A DNA stretch of 64,000 nucleotides from NCBI RefSeq assembly GCF_001887775.1, contig NZ_CP015519.1, forward strand, positions 2,912,001 through 2,976,000, written 5' to 3'. Of this stretch, positions 52,885 to 62,795 are shown one piece after another (positions within the stretch are counted from its first letter, which is position 1; each line of letters starts with the position of its first letter). A program made the translations under genes and the position numbers. The notes below the pieces were generated by a model. The model was not told where the DNA came from. It made no database searches and worked only from the letters and a program-made list of their open reading frames with translations. This stretch comes from Syntrophotalea acetylenivorans (GTDB lineage Bacteria; Desulfobacterota; Desulfuromonadia; Desulfuromonadales; Syntrophotaleaceae).

Positions 52885-54021
52885 ATGGTTAATCAACAAC
52901 GTATCGCCGCGGAATTCAGCCGTCTGGCCGGTATATCCAGCCCGGCTTTTGGCGAAGGAGAAATTTCGCGGTATCTGATCAAGCGTCTGCAGGAACTCGG
53001 TGCAACGGTGGTAATGGACGATGCCGGTGAGAAGATCGGTAGCGAGAGCGGCAACTTGGTCGCGACCTTTCCTGCTAACGGAAAAGATAGCGAACCGCTA
53101 TTGGTTTCAGTCCATATGGATACTGTCGGACCCGCCGAAGGGGTGCAGCCGGTGCTGAATGATGGGGTCTTTACCAGCGCCGGGGAAACAATCCTTGGCG
53201 CTGATGACAAGGCCGGCATCACTGAAATAATCGAGGCGCTGGAGGTGGTGCGGGAACAGAACATCCCCCATGGCCCCGTGGAGCTGGTCGTCGCCGTATG
53301 CGAGGAAGTGGGACTTCTCGGGGTTAAGCACCTCGATTGCAGCCTGGTAAAATCCCGCCGCGGTGTAGCCCTTGATACCTCCGGGACCGATTGGCTGATT
53401 AATACCGCACCGGGAGCCAACAAGATGCGTTTCGAAATCGTCGGTCGCGAATCCCATGCCGGTATCGCCCCGGAACAGGGCATTTCTGCCATTGCCGTGG
53501 CAGCAAAAGGTGTAGCCGCCATGCGCCTGGGTCGCATCGATCACGAGACAACTGCCAATATCGGTACTTTTAACGGCGGCGAGGCGACCAATATTATTCC
53601 CCGCAAGGTTGTGCTGGAAGGGGAGGCGCGCAGCCACGACGAAACCAAGTTGGCCGCGCAGACCGAACATATGATCGCCTGTCTGGAAGACGCAGCCCGG
53701 GAAGCTTCTTGTGTTATCGACGGCGAGCAGGTTGATGTGACTGTCAGTCGGGAGGTAACAGCCGATTATCCGCGCATGGCGGTGGCCACCGATGCGTCCA
53801 TCGTGCAGTTGGCGCAGCAAGCTGCTGCCGGACTTGACCGCACTCTGGAGGTAAGGGACGGCGGGGGCGGCAGCGATGCCAATATTCTTAACAGCTACGG
53901 CATCGAGACCGTAATCCTTGGTACCGGCATGTGCAAGGTTCATTCTGTAGACGAATCGGTCAGCGTGGCGGACATGGCCCGGGTGGCGGAGCTGCTGGTG
54001 GAGATTATTCGGTTGGCTTAG
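52885..54021 (+). CDS. M20-family peptidase (PepT-like)
   Basis: 378 residues. Metal ligands: SVHMDTV (His), GADDKAG (bridging Asp), CEEVG (catalytic Glu plus ligand), ALDTSG (Asp) and CKVHSVDE (His). An inserted dimerisation domain (GRESHAGIAPEQGISAI) lies in the middle. Such enzymes release the N-terminal residue of tripeptides or cleave related amides. I chose the ATG at 52885 with AGGAATACAGAA upstream. Confidence 0.9.
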   Translation: MVNQQRIAAEFSRLAGISSPAFGEGEISRYLIKRLQELGATVVMDDAGEKIGSESGNLVATFPANGKDSEPLLVSVHMDTVGPAEGVQPVLNDGVFTSAGETILGADDKAGITEIIEALEVVREQNIPHGPVELVVAVCEEVGLLGVKHLDCSLVKSRRGVALDTSGTDWLINTAPGANKMRFEIVGRESHAGIAPEQGISAIAVAAKGVAAMRLGRIDHETTANIGTFNGGEATNIIPRKVVLEGEARSHDETKLAAQTEHMIACLEDAAREASCVIDGEQVDVTVSREVTADYPRMAVATDASIVQLAQQAAAGLDRTLEVRDGGGGSDANILNSYGIETVILGTGMCKVHSVDESVSVADMARVAELLVEIIRLA

Positions 54022-54373
54022 AGCTTGGTTTGGGATGGAGATTAAACCATAAAATAAACTTCACCGGACTTCTGTCGCCAAGAGGTGTTGCCGCTTATAT
54101 CCATTGTTAGTATCTGAACATAGGCGGCTCTCCGACGGAAGCTCTCTGAACCTGAATCTGCTTGCAGGCTCGTTTCAGTGATGCGCAATGGTGCTACTCA
54201 GCATCTGCGCTATTGGGTTTTAAAACCCAGCAAAACATAGACCTCAAGTTCGCAAAACTTATGAACCAATGGAGTTAGCAGCGGCCTATCGTAAAAGAGG
54301 GCGCTGCAATGAAACCGCCGTCGCCATGGCATTTTTTAGTAGAAGTTATATTTTCCCTGACTAACAACCTGCT

Positions 54374-54454
54374 GCTCCACGCAGTGGAGCCATTTTTTGC
54401 CTACTTTTTGTTGGCTCGGACAAAAAGTAGGGCGTCTGGCGGGACGCGACCCGC
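54374..54454. repeat. Cluster of three intergenic hairpins
   Basis: GCTCCAC/GTGGAGC (54374-54390), CCTACTTTTTGT/ACAAAAAGTAGG (54400-54431) and GGCGGG/CCCGCC (54437-54454). None has a convincing T-run in the right place. They occupy part of the 484-base gap between the M20 peptidase and aminotransferase genes; the rest of the gap (54022-54373) shows nothing supportable. Confidence 0.55.
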
Positions 54455-54505
54455 CGGTTTCAGTTTTGAGTTGCTTCCCGCGACAATGCAGGATTCCTGA
54501 ATATA

Positions 54506-55684
54506 ATGAAATTCCCCATCTCCCCCCACATGCAGCAGATACCCTTCCCACCCATATCCGAGGTGCAGCGCTGGCTGGCGGACGGTCTCTATACCGGAGA
54601 AGAACCACTCATCGACCTCTGCCAGGCGGTTCCCGACTACGGCCCGCCACCGGAGTTGACCGAATATCTGGCCACCCTGCTGAACGATCCCCAAACCGCT
54701 CGCTACAGCCTCGATGAAGGTTTGCTGGAGGTGCGCGAAGAGCTGTGTCGTCATTACCGGTCCCGGTACGGCGCCGTCATTGATCCCCGCCAGCTCTGTT
54801 TAACCATCGGCGCTAGTCAGGCCTTCTGGCTGGCTATGGTCGCTCTCTGCCAAGCCGGTGATGAGGTGCTGGTCGCCACACCTTATTATTTCGATCATGT
54901 CATGGGTTTGCAGGCCCTTGGCATTCGACCGGTGCTGCTGCCCTTTGATGAACAGAGTGGCGGGGTGCCTGATCGGACAGCCATTTCTGCACGCATCGGA
55001 CCCCGTACCAAAGCTCTTTTGCTGGTGACACCCGGTAACCCAGCGGGTACCATTATTCCATCTGCTGAATTGGCCGAACTGTCGGCACTGGTGCGCCAGC
55101 ACAACATCGCCCTGATACTGGACGAAACTTACCATGCCTTCATTCCCGGCATGCAAAGGCCTCATGATTTGTTTAGCAATCCGGATTGGGGCGATCATTT
55201 CATTCATCTCACATCCTTCGGTAAGACCTTTGCCCTGACCGGTTATCGGGCCGGCATGCTGGCCGCTTCAGCCGCATTTATAGAACAGGCCCTTAAGGTG
55301 CAGGATTCCATGGCTGTCTGTGCACCGCGCATTACTCAACAGGCCATCGCCTTCGGTGCCCTTCACCTCGGAGATTGGGTGGAGGGCAACTGTCGCATGA
55401 TGCAGGGCCGTCACGATCTATTCTGTAATGAACTGAGTCACTCGGCCAACCCCTTTACCCGCATCGCCAGCGGTGCTTTTTTTGCCTGGTTGCGTCATCC
55501 CTTTACCGACCGCAGTGGCCGTCAGGTTTCCAGGCATCTGTTGCAGAAGGCTGGTTTGTTGACTCTGGGGGGTGAGGTTTTCGGCCCAGGTTTGGAGGGC
55601 TATCTGCGGATCGCTTTTGGCAATTTGAGCGAAGAACAGATACCCGAAGCGGTAAGGCGCCTGCGGGAGTTGCCCTTTGACTGA
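54506..55684 (+). CDS. Class I/II PLP-dependent aminotransferase
   Basis: 392 residues. The lysine that binds PLP is in [15 protein letters not shown]; the cofactor-binding Asn, Asp and Tyr lie in [19 protein letters not shown] and ATPYYFDHV; the C-terminal Arg is in [10 protein letters not shown]. The fold and the YYFDH segment fit the aspartate aminotransferase-like class. The substrate is not clear. It ends within 20 bases of hrpB, so the two may be co-transcribed. Confidence 0.88.
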   Translation: MKFPISPHMQQIPFPPISEVQRWLADGLYTGEEPLIDLCQAVPDYGPPPELTEYLATLLNDPQTARYSLDEGLLEVREELCRHYRSRYGAVIDPRQLCLTIGASQAFWLAMVALCQAGDEVLVATPYYFDHVMGLQALGIRPVLLPFDEQSGGVPDRTAISARIGPRTKALLLVTPGNPAGTIIPSAELAELSALVRQHNIALILDETYHAFIPGMQRPHDLFSNPDWGDHFIHLTSFGKTFALTGYRAGMLAASAAFIEQALKVQDSMAVCAPRITQQAIAFGALHLGDWVEGNCRMMQGRHDLFCNELSHSANPFTRIASGAFFAWLRHPFTDRSGRQVSRHLLQKAGLLTLGGEVFGPGLEGYLRIAFGNLSEEQIPEAVRRLRELPFD

Positions 55685-55700
55685 TTGTTCTTCAGCGAGA

Positions 55701-58240
55701 ATGCCCCTTCCTATCGACGAGTTGCTGCCCGATTTACGCCGCGCCCTGAAGGAGAACGATTGTGCGGTGTTACAGGCTGAACCGGGGGCGGGTAAGACCA
55801 CCCGGGTACCTCTCGCTCTGCTCGACGAGCCGTGGCTGTCCGAACGCCGCATTCTGATGCTTGAGCCCCGTCGGCTGGCGGCCAGTAACGCGGCCCGCTA
55901 TATGGCGGGTTGCCTCGGAGAACAGGTGGGTGGCACCGTCGGCTACACCATTCGTTTCGAGCGCCGGGTGTCGCGCCAAACCCGTATCGAGGTGGTGACC
56001 GAAGGGGTCCTTTCCCGCCGGCTGCAAAGCGACCCCTATCTGGAGGGGTCGGGCTGGTGATTTTCGATGAATTTCACGAGCGGAATCTTCATTCGGACCT
56101 GGCTCTGGCTTTGTGCCGCGATGTACAGCTCGGCCTGCGCGACGACCTCAAGCTGCTGGTCATGTCAGCGACTCTCGATGGCGAGCCCATCGCTCGTTTG
56201 CTTGGTGATGCGCCGCTTTTGAGCAGCAGCGGCCGTAGCTTTCCCGTTGCAATTCGCTATCTGGATAAGCCTCCAGTGGGCCGCCCGGCTGAATATGCTG
56301 CTGCAGCAGTGATTCGGGCCTGGCCGGCGACGGAAGGCGATCTGCTGGTGTTTCTCCCCGGGGTGGGCGATATTCAGCGTTGCCGGGAGCTGCTGGCCGG
56401 CCATCCGGTCATGAGCGAAGCCTTGCTCTGTCCCCTCTACGCCGATTTGTCTTTTGTCGACCAGGAACGGGCTTTGACTCCTGCCGCCCAACGCAAAGTG
56501 GTGCTGGCCACAAATATTGCAGAGACCAGTTTGACCATCGAAGGGGTGCGAGTGGTGATCGACAGCGGCTACATGCGTCAGCCCCGCTTCGATGCCGGCT
56601 CTGGTCTTCAGCATTTGCAGACGGTACGCATTTCTGCTGCTAATGCCGTACAGCGAGCCGGACGAGCCGGGCGCCTCGGTCCCGGGGAGTGCTGGCGCTT
56701 ATGGACCGAAGGCGAACAGGGCGGATTGCTGCCTTTTGCGCCGCCGGAAATTCGCTCCGCCGACCTGGCCCCTCTGGCTTTGGAGCTGGCTCGTTGGGGA
56801 ATAACAAATGTCGAACAGTTGGCCTGGCTCGATCCGCCGCCAGCAACCGCCATGGCACAGGGGCAGGCGTTGTTGAGACTGCTCGGTGCCCTCGATGAAA
56901 CGGAGCGTATCACTCCCTATGGTGAAGGGATGGCGGCTTTACCGGCCCATCCCCGTCTTGCCGCCTTGCTGCTCACTGCCAAAGCGAGGGAACAATTGCC
57001 CCTGGCTTGTGACTTGGTGGCCCTGCTGTCGGAACGGGATCCCTTGCGCCATCCGCGGCGGGCGTCTCACCGCAGCAAGTGTGATCTTCTGGAGCGGTTG
57101 GAAGTCGTTTCTGCTTGGCGCGCCCGGCGTAAGGTGAACAACCACTTCGATGCCGGTGCTTGTCGGGCCATCGATCGTACAGCCCGTTACTGGCGAAAAC
57201 ACTTTGGTTTGACGGATGAACCGACAACGGTTGCACCGACAGTGGAAGAACTCGGTCCGTTGGTTGCGGCGGCCTATCCTGACCGTATCGGCCGTCTGCG
57301 TGAGAGCGGCGATAGCCGCTATCTGCTTAGTGGTGGTCAGGGCGGAAAACTGTCGCCCCGCTGTGGGGTCGGTGAGGTCGAATTTCTAGTTGCGGTGAAT
57401 ATGAGCGGTGGCCGGAAGGGGGACGGCCAGATTCACTCGGCTTGTACCATTCAGGGTGAGGTTTTGGAGGCCCTGTTTTCTGATCGCCTGGCTTGGCGAC
57501 GGCAGGTTTGCTGGGACCGGGAGCGGCAGCGGGTGGTGGCCGGCGAAGTGCGCTTGCTGGGGGCTCTGCCCCTGGCGGAACGGCCAGTGACGGTTAATGC
57601 AGAAGAGATGCTTCCGGCGCTTTTTGAGGGCCTTCGCCTGCTTGGATTGGATATCCTTGGCTGGAGCCGGGCCTCCCGTGCCTTGCAACAGCGGGTACAA
57701 TGTGTTGCTGCAGTCTTTCCCGAGCAGGAGTGGCCCGATTTTTCCGACCAGGCTCTGCTGGCCTCCCTCGAATCCTGGCTGGCTCCTTTTGCTTCCGGGT
57801 TACGAAGCCGCGACGACTTGTCCCGTTTCGACCCTTTGCAAGCGTTGAACGCCTGTCTGAGCTGGCCGCAGAGTCGCCTGCTCGATGAGATGGCTCCGAC
57901 CCATCTGCTGGTGCCGAGCGGTCGCAAGGTGGCCCTCGAATATCAAGCTGAAGGGCCGCCGGTGTTGGCGGTCAAGCTGCAGGAACTTTTCGGTCTGGCC
58001 GATACCCCCGGTATTGCCGCAGGCCGGATACCGGTTTTGATTCACCTGCTCTCGCCAGCAAGAAGGCCATTGGCCGTGACTCAGGATCTGGCCAGCTTCT
58101 GGAATAGCGTCTATCCTGACGTTAAGAAGGAGATGGCCGGCCGCTATCCCAAGCATCCCTGGCCCGATGATCCCTGGCAGGCAGCTGCGACACGTTCGGT
58201 GAAAGGCAAGAAGAGGGGCTATAAACCAGAGAAAAGGTAG
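55701..58240 (+). pseudogene. hrpB: ATP-dependent helicase HrpB, one frameshift
   Basis: Two segments make one 846-residue DExH helicase, typical HrpB length. Motifs: Walker [35 protein letters not shown] (DEFH box), MSATLDGEP, and later motif VI QRAGRAGRLGPGECWRLW, followed by the HrpB C-terminal domain. Reading breaks at a G4 run (56045-56048); five G joins YLEG to [10 protein letters not shown]. Probably a base-call artefact. Biological role of HrpB in most bacteria is unclear. Confidence 0.9.
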
Positions 58241-58367
58241 ACCATCGCTCACGCGGAGCCGCGGGAAGCGCGGAGAAGGGCCTACGGGTGAAGTCGTAAT
58301 ACGTGATGCGTAATGAGGTAATGTCTTTTTCCACCTACGACCTACGATTCACGTTTTACGTTTTACT

Positions 58368-58584
58368 GATTACGGATTACGGATTACGGATTACTGATTA
58401 CTGATTACTGATTACTGATTACTGATTACTGATTACTGATTACTGATTACTGATTACTGATTACTGATTACTGATTACTGATTACTGATTGCTGATTGCT
58501 GATTGCTGATTGCTGATTGCTGATTGCTGATTGCTGATTGCTGATTGCTGATTGCTGATTGCTGATTGCTGATTGCTGATTGCT
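58368..58584. repeat. Heptanucleotide tandem array, 31 units
   Basis: Seven-base units in three successive blocks: 3 GATTACG, 14 GATTACT and 14 GATTGCT, all in register. It lies between hrpB and the mscS terminator. Preceding sequence (58290-58367) holds looser variants such as TACGATTCACGTTTTACG. Expect copy-number variation between strains. Confidence 0.95.
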
Positions 58585-58591
58585 TTTCCGC

Positions 58592-58630
58592 AAAAAAGCC
58601 CTGAGAAAGGCGGGCCTTTCCCAGGGCTTG
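58592..58630 (-). terminator. mscS terminator
   Basis: On the minus strand AAGCCCTGGGAAAGGCC pairs with CTTTCTCAGGGCTT, ending in TTTTTTG, 35 bases after the stop codon. Confidence 0.85.
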
Positions 58631-58664
58631 TCGGTTGCAAATAATGATATTGTTGGAGCTAGGT

Positions 58665-59486
58665 TCAGACCGCCGGTTTGTCTGCCGGTGCCGGAATCAT
58701 ATGAACGTCGCTTTGCGGGTAAGGGATGGAGATGCCTTCTTCGTCAAAGCGTAGTTTGATCGTCTCGAGAGTGTCGAAATAGGTCGGCCAGTAATCGCTG
58801 CCGTTGACCCAGGGGCGGAAGGCGAAGTTGACGCTGCTGTCGGCCAGTTCAAGTACTGCGACCACCGGAGCAGGATCTTTAAGAAATCGTTCGTCTTTGG
58901 AGATGATGTCGAGCAGCACTTCCTTGACCTTGCGGATGTCGTCGTCGTAGCCGACGCCGATTACCAGGTCTAGGCGCCGGGTGCCCTTGGTGCTGTAATT
59001 GACGATATTGCCTCCGAGCAGGGCGCCGTTGGGTACGATAACGGTCTTGTTGTCGCCGGTCTTGAGTTGGGTGCTGAAAATCAGGACCTGCTCGACAACG
59101 CCTGCCGTACCGCCGCCCTCGATGAAATCGCCGGCCTTAAAGGGTTTGAAGATGATCATCATGACCCCGGCGGCAAAGTTGGACAGGGAACTCTGCAAAG
59201 CCAGACCGACGGCCAGGCCGGCGGCACCGATCACCGCGATCAGCGAGGTGGTTTGGAAGCCGACTTGGTTGAGAGCCGCGATGATCACGAAGACCAGGAG
59301 GGCCGAGTAGACCACGTTGCCAGTGAAGCCAATCAAGGTCGGATCGACACTGCGCTTTTTGAGAACCTTGCGCAGTAGCTTGGTCAGTAGCTTACTGAAC
59401 CAGATACCGAGTACCAGAATAACAACGGCACCGAGGATGCGAATGCCGTAGACGGTCAACCAGGCATTGACAGAATCCATGTTCAT
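58665..59486 (-). CDS. mscS: Small-conductance mechanosensitive channel
   Basis: 273 residues, close to E. coli MscS (286). Three membrane helices, the last forming the pore with GAAGLAVGLALQSSLSNFAAGVMMI, then a beta domain (FKAGDFIEGGGTAGVVEQVLIFSTQLKTGDNKTVIVPNG) and an alpha/beta cytoplasmic domain. It opens on membrane tension to release solutes after osmotic downshift. GGAGGAAACATGAAC precedes the ATG. Confidence 0.94.
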   Translation of the reverse strand: MNMDSVNAWLTVYGIRILGAVVILVLGIWFSKLLTKLLRKVLKKRSVDPTLIGFTGNVVYSALLVFVIIAALNQVGFQTTSLIAVIGAAGLAVGLALQSSLSNFAAGVMMIIFKPFKAGDFIEGGGTAGVVEQVLIFSTQLKTGDNKTVIVPNGALLGGNIVNYSTKGTRRLDLVIGVGYDDDIRKVKEVLLDIISKDERFLKDPAPVVAVLELADSSVNFAFRPWVNGSDYWPTYFDTLETIKLRFDEEGISIPYPQSDVHMIPAPADKPAV

Positions 59487-59623
59487 GTTTCCTCCTTGGG
59501 GAATAAGTGGGTTGCCTGCAGAGTTCAGTCTAGCAAGTTTTAATTACTATAATCGAAATTGTCTTATTGGAAGTATTAAACAATAGGTGTTTGCTTAAAC
59601 GCAAGGGGTTATAAAGGGGTTTG

Positions 59624-60814
59624 ATGCGAAAGTCATTAATATGTATATCAGATACACCTCGTCTCTACAGCCCTTCCTTTATTGCTATGGCGCTGGCTAA
59701 TTTTGCAGCTGCGGCCAGCTTCGGGGTGTTTTTCCTGTTTCCCCTGGTGATTAAAGCTTACGGCGGCAGCGAGGCGGATATCGGTCTGATCATGGGCGTT
59801 TTTGCCCTGGCCGCTACCCTGTGCCGGCCTTGGGTGGCCGAACTCATCGACCGGTTGGGGCGAAAACATAGCTACACGATCGGTTCTTCGCTGATGACCC
59901 TGCTGCCCTTTGTCTATCTGGCTCTGGGCAACGACTTGTCCGATATCTATCTGTTGTTGCTGTTGCTGCGTGTGGTCCATGGCATTGGCTTGGCCCTCTG
60001 TTTTACCGCTTGCTTTACCTACGTCGCCGACATTGTGCCTCCGGCTCGTCTCAATGAAGGTATCGGCATGTTCGGCATTTCCGGCCTGGTCGGGTTAGCG
60101 GTGGGTCCCAGTCTGGCGGAACTGGCCCTCGATCGCTGGGGGGAACCGGCTCTTTTCTTTACCGCCAGCGGTCTGGCCGCGGTCGGCCTGGTCTGTCATT
60201 TGCCGCTTGCCGAAACCCTGACTCGCGGCATCGTGGCCAGCAGAGTTTCCTTCTTCGCCGTGTTGCGGCGTCCCAAAATGGTGCTGGTGTCGATACTGGC
60301 GGTGTTGTTCGGTTTCGGCCTGGCCGCTGCCGGTAATTTTGTCGCCCCGCTGGCCGCGGAGCGACGTATTGTCTTCGTCTCCCTCTATTTTCTCTGTTAT
60401 TCGGCGGCGGCGGTTCTGGTGCGACTGGTGGGGGGAAGACTGGCCGACCGTTTCGGAGAGCGTCGCATCGTACCCTATGCGTTAAGTATCACCGGCTGTG
60501 GCTTGTTGGCTTTGGCCCTGGTGCATGGGCAACTTGCTTTGGCCGCTGCGGGGCTGGCTGCCGGTTGCGGTCACGGCTTGCTCTATCCGGCCCTCAATTC
60601 CTGGGCGATTCGCGGCGAGCCGGTGGCCGTTCGCGGTAAGGTGACCGGTATCTATACTGGCGCTCTTGATGCCGGAAATTTCAGTGGTTCGGTGATGCTC
60701 GGTTTGATCGGCGAATGGTTCGGGTTGCCTGTTTTATTTCTGGTCGCCGGGGGGGCTTTGCTGATGGGGTTACTGGTTCTGTGGCGAAGTGGCGATAACG
60801 TCTGTGTCAAATAA
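59624..60814 (+). CDS. Major facilitator superfamily transporter
   Basis: 396 residues, twelve predicted helices. The MFS cytoplasmic loop between helices 2 and 3 reads RPWVAELIDRLGRKHSY. A second copy of the motif is in GGRLADRFGERRIVPY between helices 8 and 9. The substrate is unknown; drug or solute export is typical of this class. ATAAAGGGGTTTG precedes the ATG. It lies divergent from mscS. Confidence 0.88.
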   Translation: MRKSLICISDTPRLYSPSFIAMALANFAAAASFGVFFLFPLVIKAYGGSEADIGLIMGVFALAATLCRPWVAELIDRLGRKHSYTIGSSLMTLLPFVYLALGNDLSDIYLLLLLLRVVHGIGLALCFTACFTYVADIVPPARLNEGIGMFGISGLVGLAVGPSLAELALDRWGEPALFFTASGLAAVGLVCHLPLAETLTRGIVASRVSFFAVLRRPKMVLVSILAVLFGFGLAAAGNFVAPLAAERRIVFVSLYFLCYSAAAVLVRLVGGRLADRFGERRIVPYALSITGCGLLALALVHGQLALAAAGLAAGCGHGLLYPALNSWAIRGEPVAVRGKVTGIYTGALDAGNFSGSVMLGLIGEWFGLPVLFLVAGGALLMGLLVLWRSGDNVCVK

Positions 60815-61198
60815 ATAACTGGTTTTTTCGGGTGCTTGCCGCCAAGTAGCAGCTCTGAGAAGTTGTCAAATCTGGCGGAGTATTTGCTGTAGATGCTGCT
60901 CCAGTTTGAGGTCGCTTAGCAGACCATGGTCACTTTTTCTGCCATGAGGCCTTGCCGGCGCCGGAAGAGTTCTGTGTTGCTTTGGCATAAGAGGGGTGGC
61001 CGGATTATCCTCGGCTGTTTTATGAGGTTTTCTCCGTAATCAAGAGGACTCCAGTAGGAGCCCCTTGGTCTTTGTGGCAGAATCTGCTATGTAAAAGGGG
61101 CTAGATCTTCCAGCACAGGGATTGTAAATCCATTATAGCCTAGTCGCTCCGAGCGGCGGCAACGGCGATCTTTACTTAGCGGAATGATTGCGAATCTT
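60815..61198. other. Intergenic region, no feature supported
   Basis: 384 bases after the MFS gene. No ORF with a start and ribosome site, no tRNA-like T-loop, and no clear terminator was seen. Confidence 0.5.
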
Positions 61199-61480
61199 AT
61201 GAAGACCTATTATCTGGAATTTCGTGCCCGGGAAGAGTTGGACGGGCCTGTCGACAGTCTGACCGAAGAAAAACTGGTTCGCTTTTGGGTCGTTGACCGT
61301 AGCCCAGATGGCGCCTTGCGTCGAGCTCACCATTACCTGGTGCAGAACGGTTGGCAACCAGACGGCCTGGAACGATCGCCGGAGGAAGTGCTGTTGCCGC
61401 AGACGGATATGGACGATCAAGACATGGAGTGCTACGAACAGGCGCAGCGTTACGGTATTTCAATGGCGGTGACTGACTGA
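61199..61480 (+). CDS. Small hypothetical protein
   Basis: 93 residues from the ATG at 61199 (MKTYYLEFRAREELDGPVDS). Acidic, no signal peptide, no membrane helix. A segment DDQDMECYEQAQRYGIS closes the protein. A terminator follows. No family is recognised, but codon pattern and composition match neighbours. Confidence 0.6.
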   Translation: MKTYYLEFRAREELDGPVDSLTEEKLVRFWVVDRSPDGALRRAHHYLVQNGWQPDGLERSPEEVLLPQTDMDDQDMECYEQAQRYGISMAVTD

Positions 61481-61505
61481 GCAAATTCAACTTTTCGAAG
61501 GATTT

Positions 61506-61545
61506 AACTCCCTGTCCCTATGAATCGCAGGGAGTTTTGCTGTTT
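61506..61545 (+). terminator. Rho-independent terminator
   Basis: AACTCCCTG / CAGGGAGTT stem with a 13-base loop followed by TTGCTGTTT, 25 bases after the previous stop. Confidence 0.7.
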
Positions 61546-61683
61546 AAGTCAGACAGTTTGCGGTTGAATCGGGCTGGCATCCGGTTTAGTCTAGGGCCCG
61601 ATAAGAATCTTCCCCGGCGGGTCTGGTCCGAAGACCTCGGCCGATACAGTTTATAGTTTTACAGCGGTAGAAAAGGAGTTTTC

Positions 61684-62541
61684 ATGGCAGCGGAATTGCT
61701 GGAAGGAAAAGTGGTCGCCGAAGCGGTGCTGGAGGATGTTGCCAGCCGTGTTGCGGTGATGAAAGAACGCGGTGTTACCCCCGGCCTAGGGACCATTCTG
61801 GTGGGTGATGACGGTCCCAGTGTCAGTTATGTGAATAAAAAGCGCGAAACCTGCAAATCGGTAGGGATCGCATCGTTCCATATTGAAATCCCTGCCAGTG
61901 CCGGTCAGGCCGATCTGCTGGCGGCGGTCAAGGACTTTAACGAAAGCCCTGATGTCGACGCCTATATCATTCAGTATCCCCTGCCCGGCGGTTTTGATTT
62001 CAACGAAGCTCTTTTGCTGATGGATCCCGATAAGGATGCCGACGGTTTGCATCCTGTCAATCTCGGCCGCCTGGTATTGCAGGAGCCGGGGCCGGTACCC
62101 TGTACCCCGGCGGGCATCCGCGAGATGCTTAAACATTACCAGATTGCCGTGGAAGGCAAGGAGGTGGTGATCATCGGTCGCGGACCGACCCTGGGGCGCC
62201 CTCTGTCCCTGCTCATGACCCTTAAGCAACCCTTTGCCAATGCCGCGGTAACCGTAGTTCATTCGGGTATCGCCGATCTGGGATCCTATACCCGGCGGGC
62301 CGATATCATCATCGCTGCAGCCGGTTGCCCTGGTATCGTTCAGCCGGATATGGTGCGGCCGGGGGCGGTAGTGATCAGTGGCGGCATCAGCTGGGAAGGA
62401 CGTAAGTTGTTGCCCGACGTGGCTGAAGAGGTCGGTGAGGTAGCCGGCTGGATCACCCCGCGTCTCGGCGGAGTCGGCCCGACCACGGTGGCTATGTTGC
62501 TGCGCAATACGATGCTGGCCGCGGAACGGCGCTTAAGTTGA
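61684..62541 (+). CDS. folD: Bifunctional methylenetetrahydrofolate dehydrogenase/cyclohydrolase
   Basis: 285 residues. Catalytic lysine in SYVNKKRETCKSVGI, QYPLPGG substrate motif, DKDADGLHPVNLGRL, PCTPAGIREML, and NADP-binding VVIIGRGPTLGRPLSLLM. C-terminal TPRLGGVGPTTVAMLL is diagnostic. It interconverts methylene-, methenyl- and formyl-tetrahydrofolate. The loop GRGPTLGRP differs from the usual GRSxxVGxP, with Gly and Leu at the Ser and Val positions. AAAAGGAGTTTTC precedes the ATG. Confidence 0.95.
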   Translation: MAAELLEGKVVAEAVLEDVASRVAVMKERGVTPGLGTILVGDDGPSVSYVNKKRETCKSVGIASFHIEIPASAGQADLLAAVKDFNESPDVDAYIIQYPLPGGFDFNEALLLMDPDKDADGLHPVNLGRLVLQEPGPVPCTPAGIREMLKHYQIAVEGKEVVIIGRGPTLGRPLSLLMTLKQPFANAAVTVVHSGIADLGSYTRRADIIIAAAGCPGIVQPDMVRPGAVVISGGISWEGRKLLPDVAEEVGEVAGWITPRLGGVGPTTVAMLLRNTMLAAERRLS

Positions 62542-62591
62542 TGGCGCGATGTTGAACGGTTTCGTAATTGTTTTATGGTAAAATGACCCGT

Positions 62592-62630
62592 AAGCACCCG
62601 CACTCACCAGTAGCGCGGGTGCTTTTACTT
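62592..62630 (+). terminator. folD terminator
   Basis: AAGCACCCGC / GCGGGTGCTT stem followed by TTACTT, 50 bases after the stop codon. Confidence 0.78.
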
Positions 62631-62645
62631 ATCCCTGTTAAGAAG

Positions 62646-62680
62646 CATTCGTAAAAACTTAATGGGATGGCTAAGACATC
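62646..62680. repeat. Fragment of repeat family 2
   Basis: GCATTCGTAAAAACTT followed closely by GGATGGCTAAGACATC, resembling the flanking of the family-2 copy at 4059, where GCATTCGCAAAACG precedes GGATGGCTAAGC. The core is absent. Confidence 0.4.
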
Positions 62681-62795
62681 TTTTAATTCAGTAGAAAAAT
62701 ATTGTCGGCTCTGGCGCCGGGAGATTGATGCGCTATAGTATGCCGCTGTAGTGGCTTGAAAAGTTTGTTTGTCTGGCTTGACTGGTGGAATATTC

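Noticed and set aside
53107-53943. 278-residue ORF antisense to the M20 peptidase
   Set aside because: Shadow frame; the forward strand has intact metal-binding motifs.
54309-54500. 63-residue rightward ORF
   Set aside because: Runs through three hairpins; no ribosome site.
58368-58584. Possible CRISPR array
   Set aside because: Units are 7 bp with no spacers, so it is a simple tandem repeat.
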